From positions 1 through 48,012 of the forward strand of contig JAAZZB010000025.1 in assembly GCA_014239365.1 (NCBI GenBank): DNA of 48,012 bases, given 5' to 3'. This stretch comes from Verrucomicrobiia bacterium (GTDB lineage: Bacteria > Verrucomicrobiota > Verrucomicrobiia > Limisphaerales > UBA1100). The notes below the pieces were generated by a model. That model saw nothing but the letters and a program-made list of their open reading frames with translations. It did not search any database and was not told the DNA's origin. Positions 7,566 through 15,945 of the stretch are shown piece by piece (the first letter of the stretch is position 1; each line of letters starts with the position of its first letter). Position numbers and translations under genes: made by a program.

Positions 7566-8720
7566 ATGAAAGTTCTCAAAACGTTTTCGATATTCGCCGC
7601 CGCACTCATCCTCACCGACGCCGCCCAAGCGCGCGTCAAACTCGTCGCCCTGCCCGCCCGCGCTCGCGTGGTGGTGAGCCTCGCCAATCTGCAGGCCACG
7701 CTCGTGGAGGAGGAACGCATTATCACGCTGCAAAAGGGCGTGAACAAAATTGATTTCTCGTGGAAAGGCGTGAGCATCGATCCGGCCTCAATCCAAATCC
7801 GGATGCTCAACGAGCCCGGCAAAGTGAAGGTGCTCAACACCTCGTACCCGCCCAACGAGCAGGCGCTCATTTGGGAAATCGCCAGCCCCACCGCGCGGGC
7901 CGAGCGGATGCGCATCAGTTATTTGCTGCAGGGCATTACGCGCCAAGTGGTCTACAAAGCCACGGCGGAGACGGATGAATCGGCGCTCACGCTTCGCAAT
8001 TATTTGCGCGTGCGGAATCATTCCGGCGAGGATTTGGATAAGGCCGAAATCGGTATCGGCTACGGCGCGGGCTTCAAGCGCACGGTGCAGCATCAGGAAA
8101 CCATCGAGCTGCTGTCCGAACGCATCGAGAATTTGCCCATCAAAAAAATCCTTACTTGGGATTCCAAACAACTTCCGTGGGATCCGGAATACGAAAAGAA
8201 AACCGTCGGTATCCCGCTCAATTACGTCATCAAAAACGACAAAGCCAGCAAGCTCGGCGCGCACACGTTGCTGCCCGGCAAGGTGCGGATTTTTATTAAA
8301 ACCAAAGAAGGCGTGGCCTTCACCGGCGAAGATTGGGGCGGCCTCACGCCGGTGGATCGCGAGATGAAACTCTACATCGGCCAAAGCCGCGAAGTGAAAG
8401 TGGTGCAACGCAAAACCACCGACGAACGCGTCAACCTCCGCCGCAACAACGGCAACCGCGTCGTGATGTGGGATCAAAACGAAGTGTACAAAGTGGAGAT
8501 CCAAAATTTCAAAACCACACCCGTCACGCTCGTCGTGCGCGAACACATCCCCGGCTATTGGACGATGATCGAGAGCACGCACAAGTACGCCAAGAAAGAC
8601 GCCTTCACCATCGAGTACACGCTCGAGCTCCCCGCCAAATCCACCGGCGACAAGAAGACCACCCTCACCTTCAACGTCCGCCGCAAAAACGTGCAGGGCA
8701 ACGAACCTTCCAGCTACTAA
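7566..8720 (+). CDS. Exported DUF4139-like protein, paralogue 1
   Basis: 384 residues with a Sec signal peptide (MKVLKTFSIFAAALILTDAAQA, predicted cut after AQA). The mature protein is beta-rich and resembles the DUF4139 (MuiA-type) domain: an N-terminal ARVVVSLANLQATLVEEERI stretch and a C-terminal EVYKVEIQNFKTTPVTLVVR strand pair. It is the first and most divergent of three tandem paralogues (with 8730-10031 and 10018-11406). It is 9 bases from the second gene, so an operon is likely. DUF4139 proteins are envelope-associated with no defined activity; no catalytic motif is seen. ATG 7566 was chosen for its signal peptide. Confidence 0.8.
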   Translation: MKVLKTFSIFAAALILTDAAQARVKLVALPARARVVVSLANLQATLVEEERIITLQKGVNKIDFSWKGVSIDPASIQIRMLNEPGKVKVLNTSYPPNEQALIWEIASPTARAERMRISYLLQGITRQVVYKATAETDESALTLRNYLRVRNHSGEDLDKAEIGIGYGAGFKRTVQHQETIELLSERIENLPIKKILTWDSKQLPWDPEYEKKTVGIPLNYVIKNDKASKLGAHTLLPGKVRIFIKTKEGVAFTGEDWGGLTPVDREMKLYIGQSREVKVVQRKTTDERVNLRRNNGNRVVMWDQNEVYKVEIQNFKTTPVTLVVREHIPGYWTMIESTHKYAKKDAFTIEYTLELPAKSTGDKKTTLTFNVRRKNVQGNEPSSY

Positions 8721-8729
8721 GGAGCCACA

Positions 8730-10031
8730 ATGAAACGATTTATTTTTCCATTGTTGGCCGCCGTGTGCCTGCAAAGCGCCCAAGCGCGCATCAATGTCAC
8801 CAGCCTTCCGGGGCGCGACTCGGTGCAGCTTACTATTTACAACAGCGCCGACCTCACGCTCGTCAAAGAAACCCGCACGCTCACACTCAAGAAAGGCCGC
8901 AACCGCCTGGAGTTTTCCTGGGCCGGAACATTGATTGATCCCACGAGTGTGGAGTTCCGTCCCATCACTCACGCCGATGAAGTGGAAATTCTCGACGTGC
9001 GTTTTCCGCCGCGTGTCACGAACACGCTCGAGTGGAACATCCACAGCGAGTTCGCCGGCGAAGTGAAAACGGAAATCCGTTACTTCACCAGCGGCATCAC
9101 GTGGAACGCCGATTACCTTTGCGAAGCCAACGCCAACGAAAACCAAATGACCTTCGCCGGTAATGTCCGCGTCACCAATCGCAGCGGCGAAGATTATCCC
9201 AAAGCGCAAATCCGCCTCGTCGTGGGCGTCGTCCGCCTCGTAGAAAAAATCATCGACCTCGCCCGCCAAGGCCAACCCGCCCCGCCAAGCGGCGGGCCGA
9301 GGCCATCTATTTCAACGGCCACAAGAGCCCGCGCCAACGCTGCTATGGGGCAAGCGCTCGCGGAAGCCGAAGAAAGAAAAGACGTCGCCAAAGAAGCCCT
9401 TGGCGAATATTTTCTCTACACCGTCGGCGGACGCGACACGATTGCCAATGGCTGGAGCAAGCGGCTCCCTTCATTCAACACCGCCGAGGTGCCAATCGTC
9501 AGTTATTACAAATACGAAAAAGAACGGTACGGCGCAGCGGTGATGCGGTTCTATAAATTCAAGAACGACGAAAAAAGCAAGCTCGGCAAAGAACCCCTCC
9601 CCGACGGCGCCGTGATGGCCTTCCGCACGGTCACCCAAGACAACCTCTACAACTTCGTCGGCCGCACAGCGGTAAAGTACATCCCCATCGACGAAGAAGT
9701 AGAGATGCAACTGGGCAACGACGCCGAAGTCCGCATCGCGCCGAAGTTAATGAACTGGCAAAAAGACGCCATCCGTTTCGACAAAAACGGCAACGTCAAC
9801 GGCTGGACCACCAAAGCCACTTGGAAAATCGAACTCCAAAATTCCAAATCCATCCCCGTCACCCTCGACATCCGCCGCAATTTCGGTGGCGATTGGGAAG
9901 TGGCTACCGAAGATAAGTTCGAAAAAGTTGACGCCAAAAAAATCAAGTTCGTCCTCCAACTCAACCCCGGCGAAAAGCGAACGCTCAACTACACCCTCAC
10001 CACCCGCCTAGGAACTAATGCAACGAAGTAG
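8730..10031 (+). CDS. Exported DUF4139-like protein, paralogue 2
   Basis: 433 residues with a clean signal peptide (MKRFIFPLLAAVCLQSAQA) and a strong ribosome-binding site AAGGAG at 8719-8724 spanning the previous stop. The mature start RINVTSLPGRDSVQLTIYNS is shared almost exactly with paralogue 3, as are TLIDPTSVEFRP, FPPRVTNTLEWNI and VNGWTTKATWKIELQNSKSI-type segments. Relative to paralogue 1 it carries a longer middle part (ALAEAEERKDVAKEALGEYF onward). The last codons contain the ATG of the next gene in another frame (14-base overlap). Function unknown; envelope location is predicted. Confidence 0.83.
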   Translation: MKRFIFPLLAAVCLQSAQARINVTSLPGRDSVQLTIYNSADLTLVKETRTLTLKKGRNRLEFSWAGTLIDPTSVEFRPITHADEVEILDVRFPPRVTNTLEWNIHSEFAGEVKTEIRYFTSGITWNADYLCEANANENQMTFAGNVRVTNRSGEDYPKAQIRLVVGVVRLVEKIIDLARQGQPAPPSGGPRPSISTATRARANAAMGQALAEAEERKDVAKEALGEYFLYTVGGRDTIANGWSKRLPSFNTAEVPIVSYYKYEKERYGAAVMRFYKFKNDEKSKLGKEPLPDGAVMAFRTVTQDNLYNFVGRTAVKYIPIDEEVEMQLGNDAEVRIAPKLMNWQKDAIRFDKNGNVNGWTTKATWKIELQNSKSIPVTLDIRRNFGGDWEVATEDKFEKVDAKKIKFVLQLNPGEKRTLNYTLTTRLGTNATK

Positions 10032-11406
10032 CTTTAATGTGCTGCCGGCATCTTGCCGGCAGATCCACACGCAACTCCTGCCGGCAAGATGCCGGCAGCA
10101 CATAAGCGCCCTCCTCGGCATTTTCCTTATCGCCTTCACCGCCCAAGCCCGCATCAACGTCACCAGTCTCCCGGGCCGCGACTCGGTGCAGTTGACGATT
10201 TACAACAGCGTGGACCTCACGTTGGTGAAAGAAACCCGAACACTCACCTTTAAGAAAGGCTCGAACCGTTTGGGGTTTTCGTGGGCGAACACATTGATCG
10301 ATCCAACGAGTGTGGAGTTTCGTCCACTGCAAAAGGCGGATCAAATCGAAGTGCTTGATGTGCGGTTTCCGCCGCGTGTCACGAACACGCTGGAATGGAA
10401 TATTAACAGCGAAGTTGCCGGCGAAGTGGAAGTGGAGATTCGGTATTTCACCAGCGGCATTGCGTGGGCGGCGGATTATGTTTGCGAAGCCAACGCGACC
10501 GAAAACCAAATGACCTTCGCTGGTAACGTGCGTGTGACCAATCGCAGTGGCGAGGATTATCCGGATGCGCAGATTCGGCTGATGGTCGGTGTCGTGCGGC
10601 TCGTGGAACGTATTTCCGAACTCGCCCAACGCGAAACCACCATCAACCTCGGCGACCCCTCCAAAAACAAACCAGGTAATTTTAATCGTGACAACGGTCG
10701 TTGGGCACAAATGAGAGGCTTGGATGATCTGGCCAAAAAAGCCGAAGAATCCAAGTCCGTCGTGAAGGAAGCCATCGGCGAATATTTTCTCTACACCGTC
10801 GAAGGCCGCGACACCATTGCCAACGGCTGGAGCAAACGACTGCCCTCGTTCAAAGCCGCCGAGGTGCCGATTACCAGTTATTACAAATACGAAAAGGAAC
10901 GCTACGGCGCGGCGGTGATTCGGTTTTACAAATTCAAGAACGACAAAGACAGCAAGCTCGGCACCGAGCCTTTGCCCGATGGCAGCGTGATGGCGTTTCG
11001 GTCGGTGACGAAGGATAACCTTTACAACTTCGTCGGCCGCACGGCGGTGAAATATATTCCCGTCGATGAAGAAGTGGAAATGCAACTGGGCAATGACGCC
11101 GAAGTCCGCATCGAGCCGAAGTTGATGGACTGGAAAAAAGTCGACATCGCGTTCAACAAATCCGGCAACGTGGATGGCTCCACCACCCAAGCCACTTGGG
11201 AAATCAAATTACAAAACTCGAAGAGTATCCCCGTGACCGTCGACATCCGCCGCAACTTCAGCGGCGATTGGGAAATCACCACCGCCGACAAATTTGAAAA
11301 AGTCGACGCCACCAAAATCAAATTTGTGTTCCAGCTAAAACCCGGTGAACAACGCACCCTCAAATACACCCTCACCACCCGCACCGGCACCAATGCGCGG
11401 AAGTGA
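10018..11406 (+). CDS. Exported DUF4139-like protein, paralogue 3, with repeat-derived N-terminus
   Basis: 462 residues. From RINVTSLPGRDSVQLTIYNS onward it is a close copy of paralogue 2, implying a recent tandem duplication. Its N-terminus differs: a family B palindrome (10037-10103) lies between the only in-frame ATG (10018, overlapping the upstream gene by 14 bases) and the hydrophobic stretch ISALLGIFLIAFTAQA. The repeat is translated in frame as NVLPASCRQ...LPARCRQH. GTG 10039, also within the repeat, is an alternative start. The signal peptide therefore appears rebuilt from repeat sequence, and export efficiency is uncertain. The C-terminal end again contains the ATG of the following gene. 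Confidence 0.8.
   Translation: MQRSSFNVLPASCRQIHTQLLPARCRQHISALLGIFLIAFTAQARINVTSLPGRDSVQLTIYNSVDLTLVKETRTLTFKKGSNRLGFSWANTLIDPTSVEFRPLQKADQIEVLDVRFPPRVTNTLEWNINSEVAGEVEVEIRYFTSGIAWAADYVCEANATENQMTFAGNVRVTNRSGEDYPDAQIRLMVGVVRLVERISELAQRETTINLGDPSKNKPGNFNRDNGRWAQMRGLDDLAKKAEESKSVVKEAIGEYFLYTVEGRDTIANGWSKRLPSFKAAEVPITSYYKYEKERYGAAVIRFYKFKNDKDSKLGTEPLPDGSVMAFRSVTKDNLYNFVGRTAVKYIPVDEEVEMQLGNDAEVRIEPKLMDWKKVDIAFNKSGNVDGSTTQATWEIKLQNSKSIPVTVDIRRNFSGDWEITTADKFEKVDATKIKFVFQLKPGEQRTLKYTLTTRTGTNARK
10037..10103. repeat. Family B palindromic repeat, copy 1 (inside a coding region)
   Basis: Perfect 26-base inverted arms at 10037-10062 and 10078-10103 around a 15-base loop. Each arm is itself near-palindromic (TGCCGGCATCTTGCCGGCA). 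Other copies: 21026-21129 and 24687-24713. This copy is read through by paralogue 3. Confidence 0.93.
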
Positions 11407-12064
11407 CACCACGCGTTGGGAGGGCGAAGCTCCTGCTGCGCCGAAGGGTGGCGCAGCCGCCCTCAATCCGGCGCGCGTTCCGCACGCCACGGCTCAGCAG
11501 GAGCTTCGCCCTCCCGTGCTTGGCATACTCTTGGTGATGCTCTTTTTGGCTCTCGGATGCGGTAAGCCCGAAAAACCTGAACCGATAAAACCCGCACCGC
11601 CCAAAGCCACGACACCCGTCTCCACGCCCGAACGTGCGGAAGCCGCCAAGGCGTTATTCGAAAAAGCCGCGGCCGAATTTCACAATCCCTCCGCCGACGC
11701 CACCGGCGAACAAAAAACTCAATTGCTCGAAGGCGCCGCCAAGCGCTACACGCAGTTGCTGCAGGATTATCCCGAACAAAAACGCTGGTGCGCCCAAGCC
11801 CTGCGCAGCCTCGCCGGCATCCGCGCCGAACAAGGCGACACCACAGCCGCGCTCAAACATTACGACCGCGTGGCCACCGATTACGGCAATCAGGAATTCG
11901 AAGTACTCCAAGCGTGGAAAGCCGCAGCCGATTTATTGTGGGACGCAGAAAAGCAAACCGAAGCCAAGGCCTACTACCAAAAAATCATCACCCGCTTCGA
12001 CCGCAAAGAAATCCCCCCCGTCTACAAAATCATCCTCAACATTTCCAAGAAGCGCCTCCGGTAG
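11393..12064 (+). CDS. Putative lipoprotein with helical/TPR-like domain
   Basis: About 223 residues from ATG 11393, which overlaps the previous gene by 14 bases exactly as at the preceding junction. A family C repeat (11418-11515) is translated within the first 41 residues. The hydrophobic stretch [15 protein letters not shown] follows, with a lipobox-like LALGC. The mature part has helical pairs typical of tetratricopeptide-like proteins ([52 protein letters not shown]). GTG 11516 or ATG 11537 are alternative starts but leave a signal with no basic n-region. The stop TAG lies in a family D repeat. Role unknown; it may act with the DUF4139-like proteins. Confidence 0.6.
   Translation: MRGSDTTRWEGEAPAAPKGGAAALNPARVPHATAQQELRPPVLGILLVMLFLALGCGKPEKPEPIKPAPPKATTPVSTPERAEAAKALFEKAAAEFHNPSADATGEQKTQLLEGAAKRYTQLLQDYPEQKRWCAQALRSLAGIRAEQGDTTAALKHYDRVATDYGNQEFEVLQAWKAAADLLWDAEKQTEAKAYYQKIITRFDRKEIPPVYKIILNISKKRLR
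11418..11515. repeat. Family C inverted repeat, copy 1
   Basis: Perfect 21-base arms at 11418-11438 and 11495-11515 (GGGAGGGCGAAGCTCCTGCT and its complement) enclose about 56 bases. A second copy, in the opposite orientation, lies at 26249-26361. This one is read in frame by the lipoprotein gene. Confidence 0.88.
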
Positions 12065-12107
12065 GGACGCGCTTCGCGCGTCCAGGACATGCGGAGCATA
12101 TCCCTAC
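12061..12107. repeat. Family D palindromic repeat, copy 1
   Basis: A GTAGGGAC...TCCCTAC palindrome fills the whole space between the convergent lipoprotein and purH genes. Its first bases GTAG provide the lipoprotein stop codon TAG (12062-12064). Related copies: 25386-25436 and 29422-29471. Confidence 0.8.
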
Positions 12108-13673
12108 CTAATGCCGGAAGTGCCGTGCGCCGGTGAAGACCATGGCCATGCCGCGTTCGTTGGCGGCGGCGATGACTTCTTCGTCGCGCTTGGAGCCGCC
12201 GGGTTGGATGGCGGCGGTTGCGCCGGCTTCGGCGGCGGCGATGAGGCCGTCGGCGAAGGGGAAGAATGCGTCACTGCACACCACGCTACCCGCGAGCGGG
12301 AGCTTCGCTTCACCGGCTTTCCAGATGGCGATGCGGCTGGAATCGATGCGACTCATTTGGCCCGCGCCGATACCGAGCGTGCAGCCGGGGCCGCAGTAGA
12401 CGATGGCGTTGCTCTTGACGTGCTTGACGACGCGCCAGCCGAAAAGCATCGCGGCCATTTCGTCGTCGGTGGGCACGCGCTCGGTCACCACTTTTAAATC
12501 ATTGGCGGTGGTGGTTTTGATGTCGCGTTCCTGCACGAGGAATGATTCCGCGCCGGTGTTGCGCACGTCCCACGCGACAGCGGTGAAGGGGTTCTTCAGC
12601 ATCCGCAACAGGCGCAGATTTTTTTTCTTCTGCAAAATGGATTTCGCTTCGTCGGTGAAATCCGGTGCGATAATGACTTCGCTGAAAATTTCCGCAATCG
12701 CTTCGGCGCAGTCGCCATCGAGCGGATGGTTCACGGCGATGATGCCGCCGAAGGGCGCTTGGTTGTCGGTGGCAAAGGCACGATCCCACGCCTCGCGTAA
12801 GCTCGCGCCCTGTCCCATTCCGCACGGGTTAGTGTGTTTGAGAATGGCCAGCGTCGGGGCATCCTCGGTGAATTCGCAAATCAAATTGGCCGCCGCGGTG
12901 GCGTCGAGGATGTTGTTGTACGAAAGCGCCTTGCCGTGCAGTTGCTCAAAGTACTCGTCGAACTTGCCGTAGAGGCCGGCGCGTTGGTGGGGGTTCTCGC
13001 CGTAACGCAGCGTTTGCGCGAGCGACGCTTGCACGACCAATTCAGCGGGCAACTCATCGGTCGCTTTCAATGTTTTTTCGCCACTAAATTCATTTTGCAA
13101 ATGCACCGCGATGGCGGCGTCGTATTCGGCGGTGCGGGCGTAGACTTTGGCGGCGAGCGTGCGGCGCAATTCGAGCGTGGTGTTGCCGTCGGATTTAATT
13201 TGTGCGGCAACCGCATCGTAATCGGCCGGATCGGTAATGACCGTCACGCTCTCGTGATTCTTCGCCGCACTGCGCAGCATTGAGGGGCCGCCGATGTCGA
13301 TGTTTTCGATGGCGTCTTCCAGCGTGGCATCCGGCTTTGCGACTGTGGCTTCGAAGGGATAAAGATTCACTACCACCAAATCAATCGGCGCAATGCCGTG
13401 CTCGGCGCACGCGGCTTCGTGCTCAGCGTTGCCGCGGATGTGGAGCAAGCCGCCGTGCACTTTGGGGTGCAGCGTTTTCACGCGGCCATCCATCATCTCG
13501 GGGAAGCCCGTGTAATCGCTGACATCGATGACCGTGAGGCCCGCCTCGCGCATCACGCGCGCGGTGCCGCCGGTGCTGAGAATTTCCACGCCGGCCTCCG
13601 CCAGCGTTTGTGCAAACGGCACGAGGCCGTCCTTGTCCGAAACCGAAATGAGAGCGCGTTGAATGTTCGCCAT
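12108..13673 (-). CDS. purH: Bifunctional AICAR formyltransferase / IMP cyclohydrolase
   Basis: 521 residues, the usual PurH length. The enzyme formylates AICAR with 10-formyl-THF and closes the ring to IMP, the last two steps of de novo purine synthesis, in the cytosol. The N-terminal MGS-like cyclohydrolase domain shows [29 protein letters not shown] and the family signature [15 protein letters not shown]. The C-terminal transferase domain shows the catalytic [11 protein letters not shown] segment. ATG 13673 gives the standard N-terminus [14 protein letters not shown]. It is convergent with the lipoprotein gene; the stops are separated only by a family D repeat. 10-formyl-THF could be supplied by FolD, encoded at 45669-46592. 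Confidence 0.97.
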   Translation of the reverse strand: MANIQRALISVSDKDGLVPFAQTLAEAGVEILSTGGTARVMREAGLTVIDVSDYTGFPEMMDGRVKTLHPKVHGGLLHIRGNAEHEAACAEHGIAPIDLVVVNLYPFEATVAKPDATLEDAIENIDIGGPSMLRSAAKNHESVTVITDPADYDAVAAQIKSDGNTTLELRRTLAAKVYARTAEYDAAIAVHLQNEFSGEKTLKATDELPAELVVQASLAQTLRYGENPHQRAGLYGKFDEYFEQLHGKALSYNNILDATAAANLICEFTEDAPTLAILKHTNPCGMGQGASLREAWDRAFATDNQAPFGGIIAVNHPLDGDCAEAIAEIFSEVIIAPDFTDEAKSILQKKKNLRLLRMLKNPFTAVAWDVRNTGAESFLVQERDIKTTTANDLKVVTERVPTDDEMAAMLFGWRVVKHVKSNAIVYCGPGCTLGIGAGQMSRIDSSRIAIWKAGEAKLPLAGSVVCSDAFFPFADGLIAAAEAGATAAIQPGGSKRDEEVIAAANERGMAMVFTGARHFRH

Positions 13674-13755
13674 AGGCGAGGGAGGGTTCCCCGCAAACGC
13701 TACGCGCGTCAACGGAAATGATGTGAGAAGTCAATTTCATCACGCCTTGGTTTTT

Positions 13756-13814
13756 ACCACAGAGACACAGAGAACACAGAAGAATTATCTCTGTGCCCTC
13801 TGTGTCTCTGTGGT
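13756..13814. repeat. Family A palindromic repeat, copy 3
   Basis: A diverged copy of the CACAGAG-type palindrome, with arms at about 13756-13780 and 13788-13814, between purH and the cytochrome gene. Confidence 0.85.
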
Positions 13815-13843
13815 GAGAAAAGAGTTTTTTGCACCCTTGCCCG

Positions 13844-15796
13844 CTACTGCATCACGGGGATTTTCATTTTGTTGCCTTGGCGGAGGTATTGCCGGATGGC
13901 TTCGATTTGTTTTTTGGCGTCGCCTTCCAACACATCGACGAGCACGCTGCGAGCGTCTTTGTCGAAGTAAGTCGGCATTCGGGTTTGCGGATCCACGCGT
14001 AATGGATCAAGCATCCAGCGCAGGAAAAACTCCGGCTGCAGCCGCGCGCCCACTTGGGCGAAGTTGATGCCTTGCGCTTCGAAGACTTGCAGCGGCTCGC
14101 GGTTTTTCACGCCGTGACAGGCGATGCAGGAGAAGCCGCCATCCACGCCCACCAATTGACGCCCCACTTCGGCGAGCTTGGCGTTCACAGCCGCAGGTTC
14201 CGGCGCAGTTCGGGGCGCGTACCCGTGCGCTTGGGCGATGCCTTGCGCGAGCGGCTTGGCGCGCGCGGGGAAGGCGGGCATTCGATGGGACAACCACGGG
14301 CGCGGACGCGGTTTGATGGCGCCCTCCAGCAGCAGCTGCATCCACTCGGGCCGGAGCTTGAGGCCGATGGGATCGAGCTTGGCAAAGCCGTCGAGTTCGC
14401 CGTGGCAGGCGTTGCAATTGAGCACGCGCATTTTGCGGCGGGCAAACTCGGCGGGCTCGTGGCGGTTTAGCGACTGACGATCGGTGGCGGCAAAGGCGCG
14501 CAGCGCGGTGCGTTGGGCGGGTGAAAAACCGAAGTGCGGCGACTGGCCTGCGGGCTCTTCAGCGAGGCAGCCGCCCTTCCATTTATCAGCCGTCAACGCG
14601 CTGAGGTTGGGCGCGGTGAATGGATTATCGCCTTCGTGATTGTGGCAATTAATGCAGCCGAGGGTGGTGAGAAGTTTTTTGCCGTGCGCGATGACGGCGG
14701 CGGCCTCATCCCTTTTGGGCTCGGCGTGGGCGGGGGCTTTGAGGCGCAGCCATTGGGAAAGATCCCACGCCTCCTTGGCGGTGAGGGCAAACTTTGGCAT
14801 TCGCGTCCAGGCATAGTGACTGTTCGGCGCGCGCAGGAAACCGGCCAATTCGCCCATTGGAAATTTTGCATTCAAGTGCGTGAGAGACAGTTTGCCTTCC
14901 TCCGCCGCCGCGCCGGGGAGCGTGTGGCAACCGGCGCAATTGAGTTGGCCGACCAATGCTTCGCCCGCCTTAAAATCAGGCTTCGGATATTCCACCGCCG
15001 GTTTGGGCGGGCCTTTGAGGCTGGCCAAATACGCGGCAATGGCGGCGGCCTCGGCGGGTGCAGTTTTGCCGTGCAAGAGCCTTGGCATACGCGCGCTCTT
15101 GCGTTGGGCTTTGGGGTTGAGAATCCACTGGGCCATCCAGTCGCGATGACGACGATCTCCAATGACGGCGAAGCTCGGGCCGCTCATTGCCAGCTCGGGA
15201 ATGCCTTTTCCTTTGCGGCCATCGATTGCATGGCAGCGTTGGCAACGGTGTTCGATGAAAACCTCGCGGCCGGTTTCCACGAGGCTCGCCAACGCGAGGG
15301 GCGCAGTAGGGAGATGGGTGAGTTGGCCGCTGCGAATGGGTTCGTGCGGGAGCGGTTTGTCGGGGTGTTCGCTCCAGAAAATCCGCAACTGGGCGTCGCC
15401 CTTGGCGGGGCTACTGAAAGTGACCTTGATGGCATTGGCGCCTTTGTTGAGCCGCACGGTTTTAGTTTTTGTTTTGGCCACACCCCCAATGCCTTTGAGG
15501 TCGAGCAGCACCTCGTTGTTGACCTCCAGCGTTACGCCGCCTTTGCCGGTGGCGTGGAACGAATAATCGCCGCGCAAATCGATGTTCACAAATCCCTCAA
15601 ACGTGGCCGTAAACCGTCCGGCGGGCACAAAGGGCGAAGGTGACTGACCCGCCCGCACGAACAGCCAAAGATTCGGCGTCACCGTTGCCGCCGTGGCCTC
15701 GCCCACTTGCCACGTGAGCGCGAGGCCCGACTGCGGCTCGGCGGCGGGGAGATGAACTGCGGCCGCGGCCAGAAAAATGAAGGATAGTTTTCGCAT
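13844..15796 (-). CDS. PA14-like plus five-heme cytochrome c protein
   Basis: 650 residues with a Sec signal (MRKLSFIFLAAAAVHLPAA). Residues about 25-145 look like a PA14-type beta domain (GLALTWQV start, FEGFVNIDLRGDYSFHATG, VTLEVNNEVLLDLKG), possibly carbohydrate binding. Five c-type heme sites follow: CQRCH (185-189), CAGCH (287-291), CINCH (381-385), CNACH (461-465) and CIACH (557-561). Downstream Met-containing segments (ARMPRL, TRMPKF, HRMPAF, TRMPTY) could supply sixth ligands. It is presumably a periplasmic electron carrier or an oxidoreductase subunit linked to polysaccharide use. This architecture is typical of Planctomycetes/Verrucomicrobia. It stands alone, divergent from the trigger factor gene. 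Confidence 0.88.
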   Translation of the reverse strand: MRKLSFIFLAAAAVHLPAAEPQSGLALTWQVGEATAATVTPNLWLFVRAGQSPSPFVPAGRFTATFEGFVNIDLRGDYSFHATGKGGVTLEVNNEVLLDLKGIGGVAKTKTKTVRLNKGANAIKVTFSSPAKGDAQLRIFWSEHPDKPLPHEPIRSGQLTHLPTAPLALASLVETGREVFIEHRCQRCHAIDGRKGKGIPELAMSGPSFAVIGDRRHRDWMAQWILNPKAQRKSARMPRLLHGKTAPAEAAAIAAYLASLKGPPKPAVEYPKPDFKAGEALVGQLNCAGCHTLPGAAAEEGKLSLTHLNAKFPMGELAGFLRAPNSHYAWTRMPKFALTAKEAWDLSQWLRLKAPAHAEPKRDEAAAVIAHGKKLLTTLGCINCHNHEGDNPFTAPNLSALTADKWKGGCLAEEPAGQSPHFGFSPAQRTALRAFAATDRQSLNRHEPAEFARRKMRVLNCNACHGELDGFAKLDPIGLKLRPEWMQLLLEGAIKPRPRPWLSHRMPAFPARAKPLAQGIAQAHGYAPRTAPEPAAVNAKLAEVGRQLVGVDGGFSCIACHGVKNREPLQVFEAQGINFAQVGARLQPEFFLRWMLDPLRVDPQTRMPTYFDKDARSVLVDVLEGDAKKQIEAIRQYLRQGNKMKIPVMQ

Positions 15797-15888
15797 AAAA
15801 AGGGTAAATCAGTGGGAAGCAGTGTTAGCGAAAAGACTGTTTTGAATCAATGAAATTGAAAATTGATCCGTGTAAATTGAGACTTTGA

Positions 15889-15917
15889 TTGACGCCCCTT
15901 GCCCCCGCCTCTAGTTT
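15889..15917 (+). promoter_or_regulatory. Promoter of the trigger factor gene
   Basis: TTGACG (15889-15894), a 17-base spacer and TAGTTT (15912-15917) precede the GTG start at 15946. The -35 and following bases TTGACGCCC recur in the promoter at 17343. Confidence 0.55.
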
Positions 15918-15945
15918 GGACGGCCCCCAAATCGGGATTTTTATC

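Noticed and set aside
7788-9275. Minus-strand open frame (495 codons) opposite DUF4139-like paralogues
   Set aside because: It spans two plus-strand genes and their junction and has no motif; antisense shadow.
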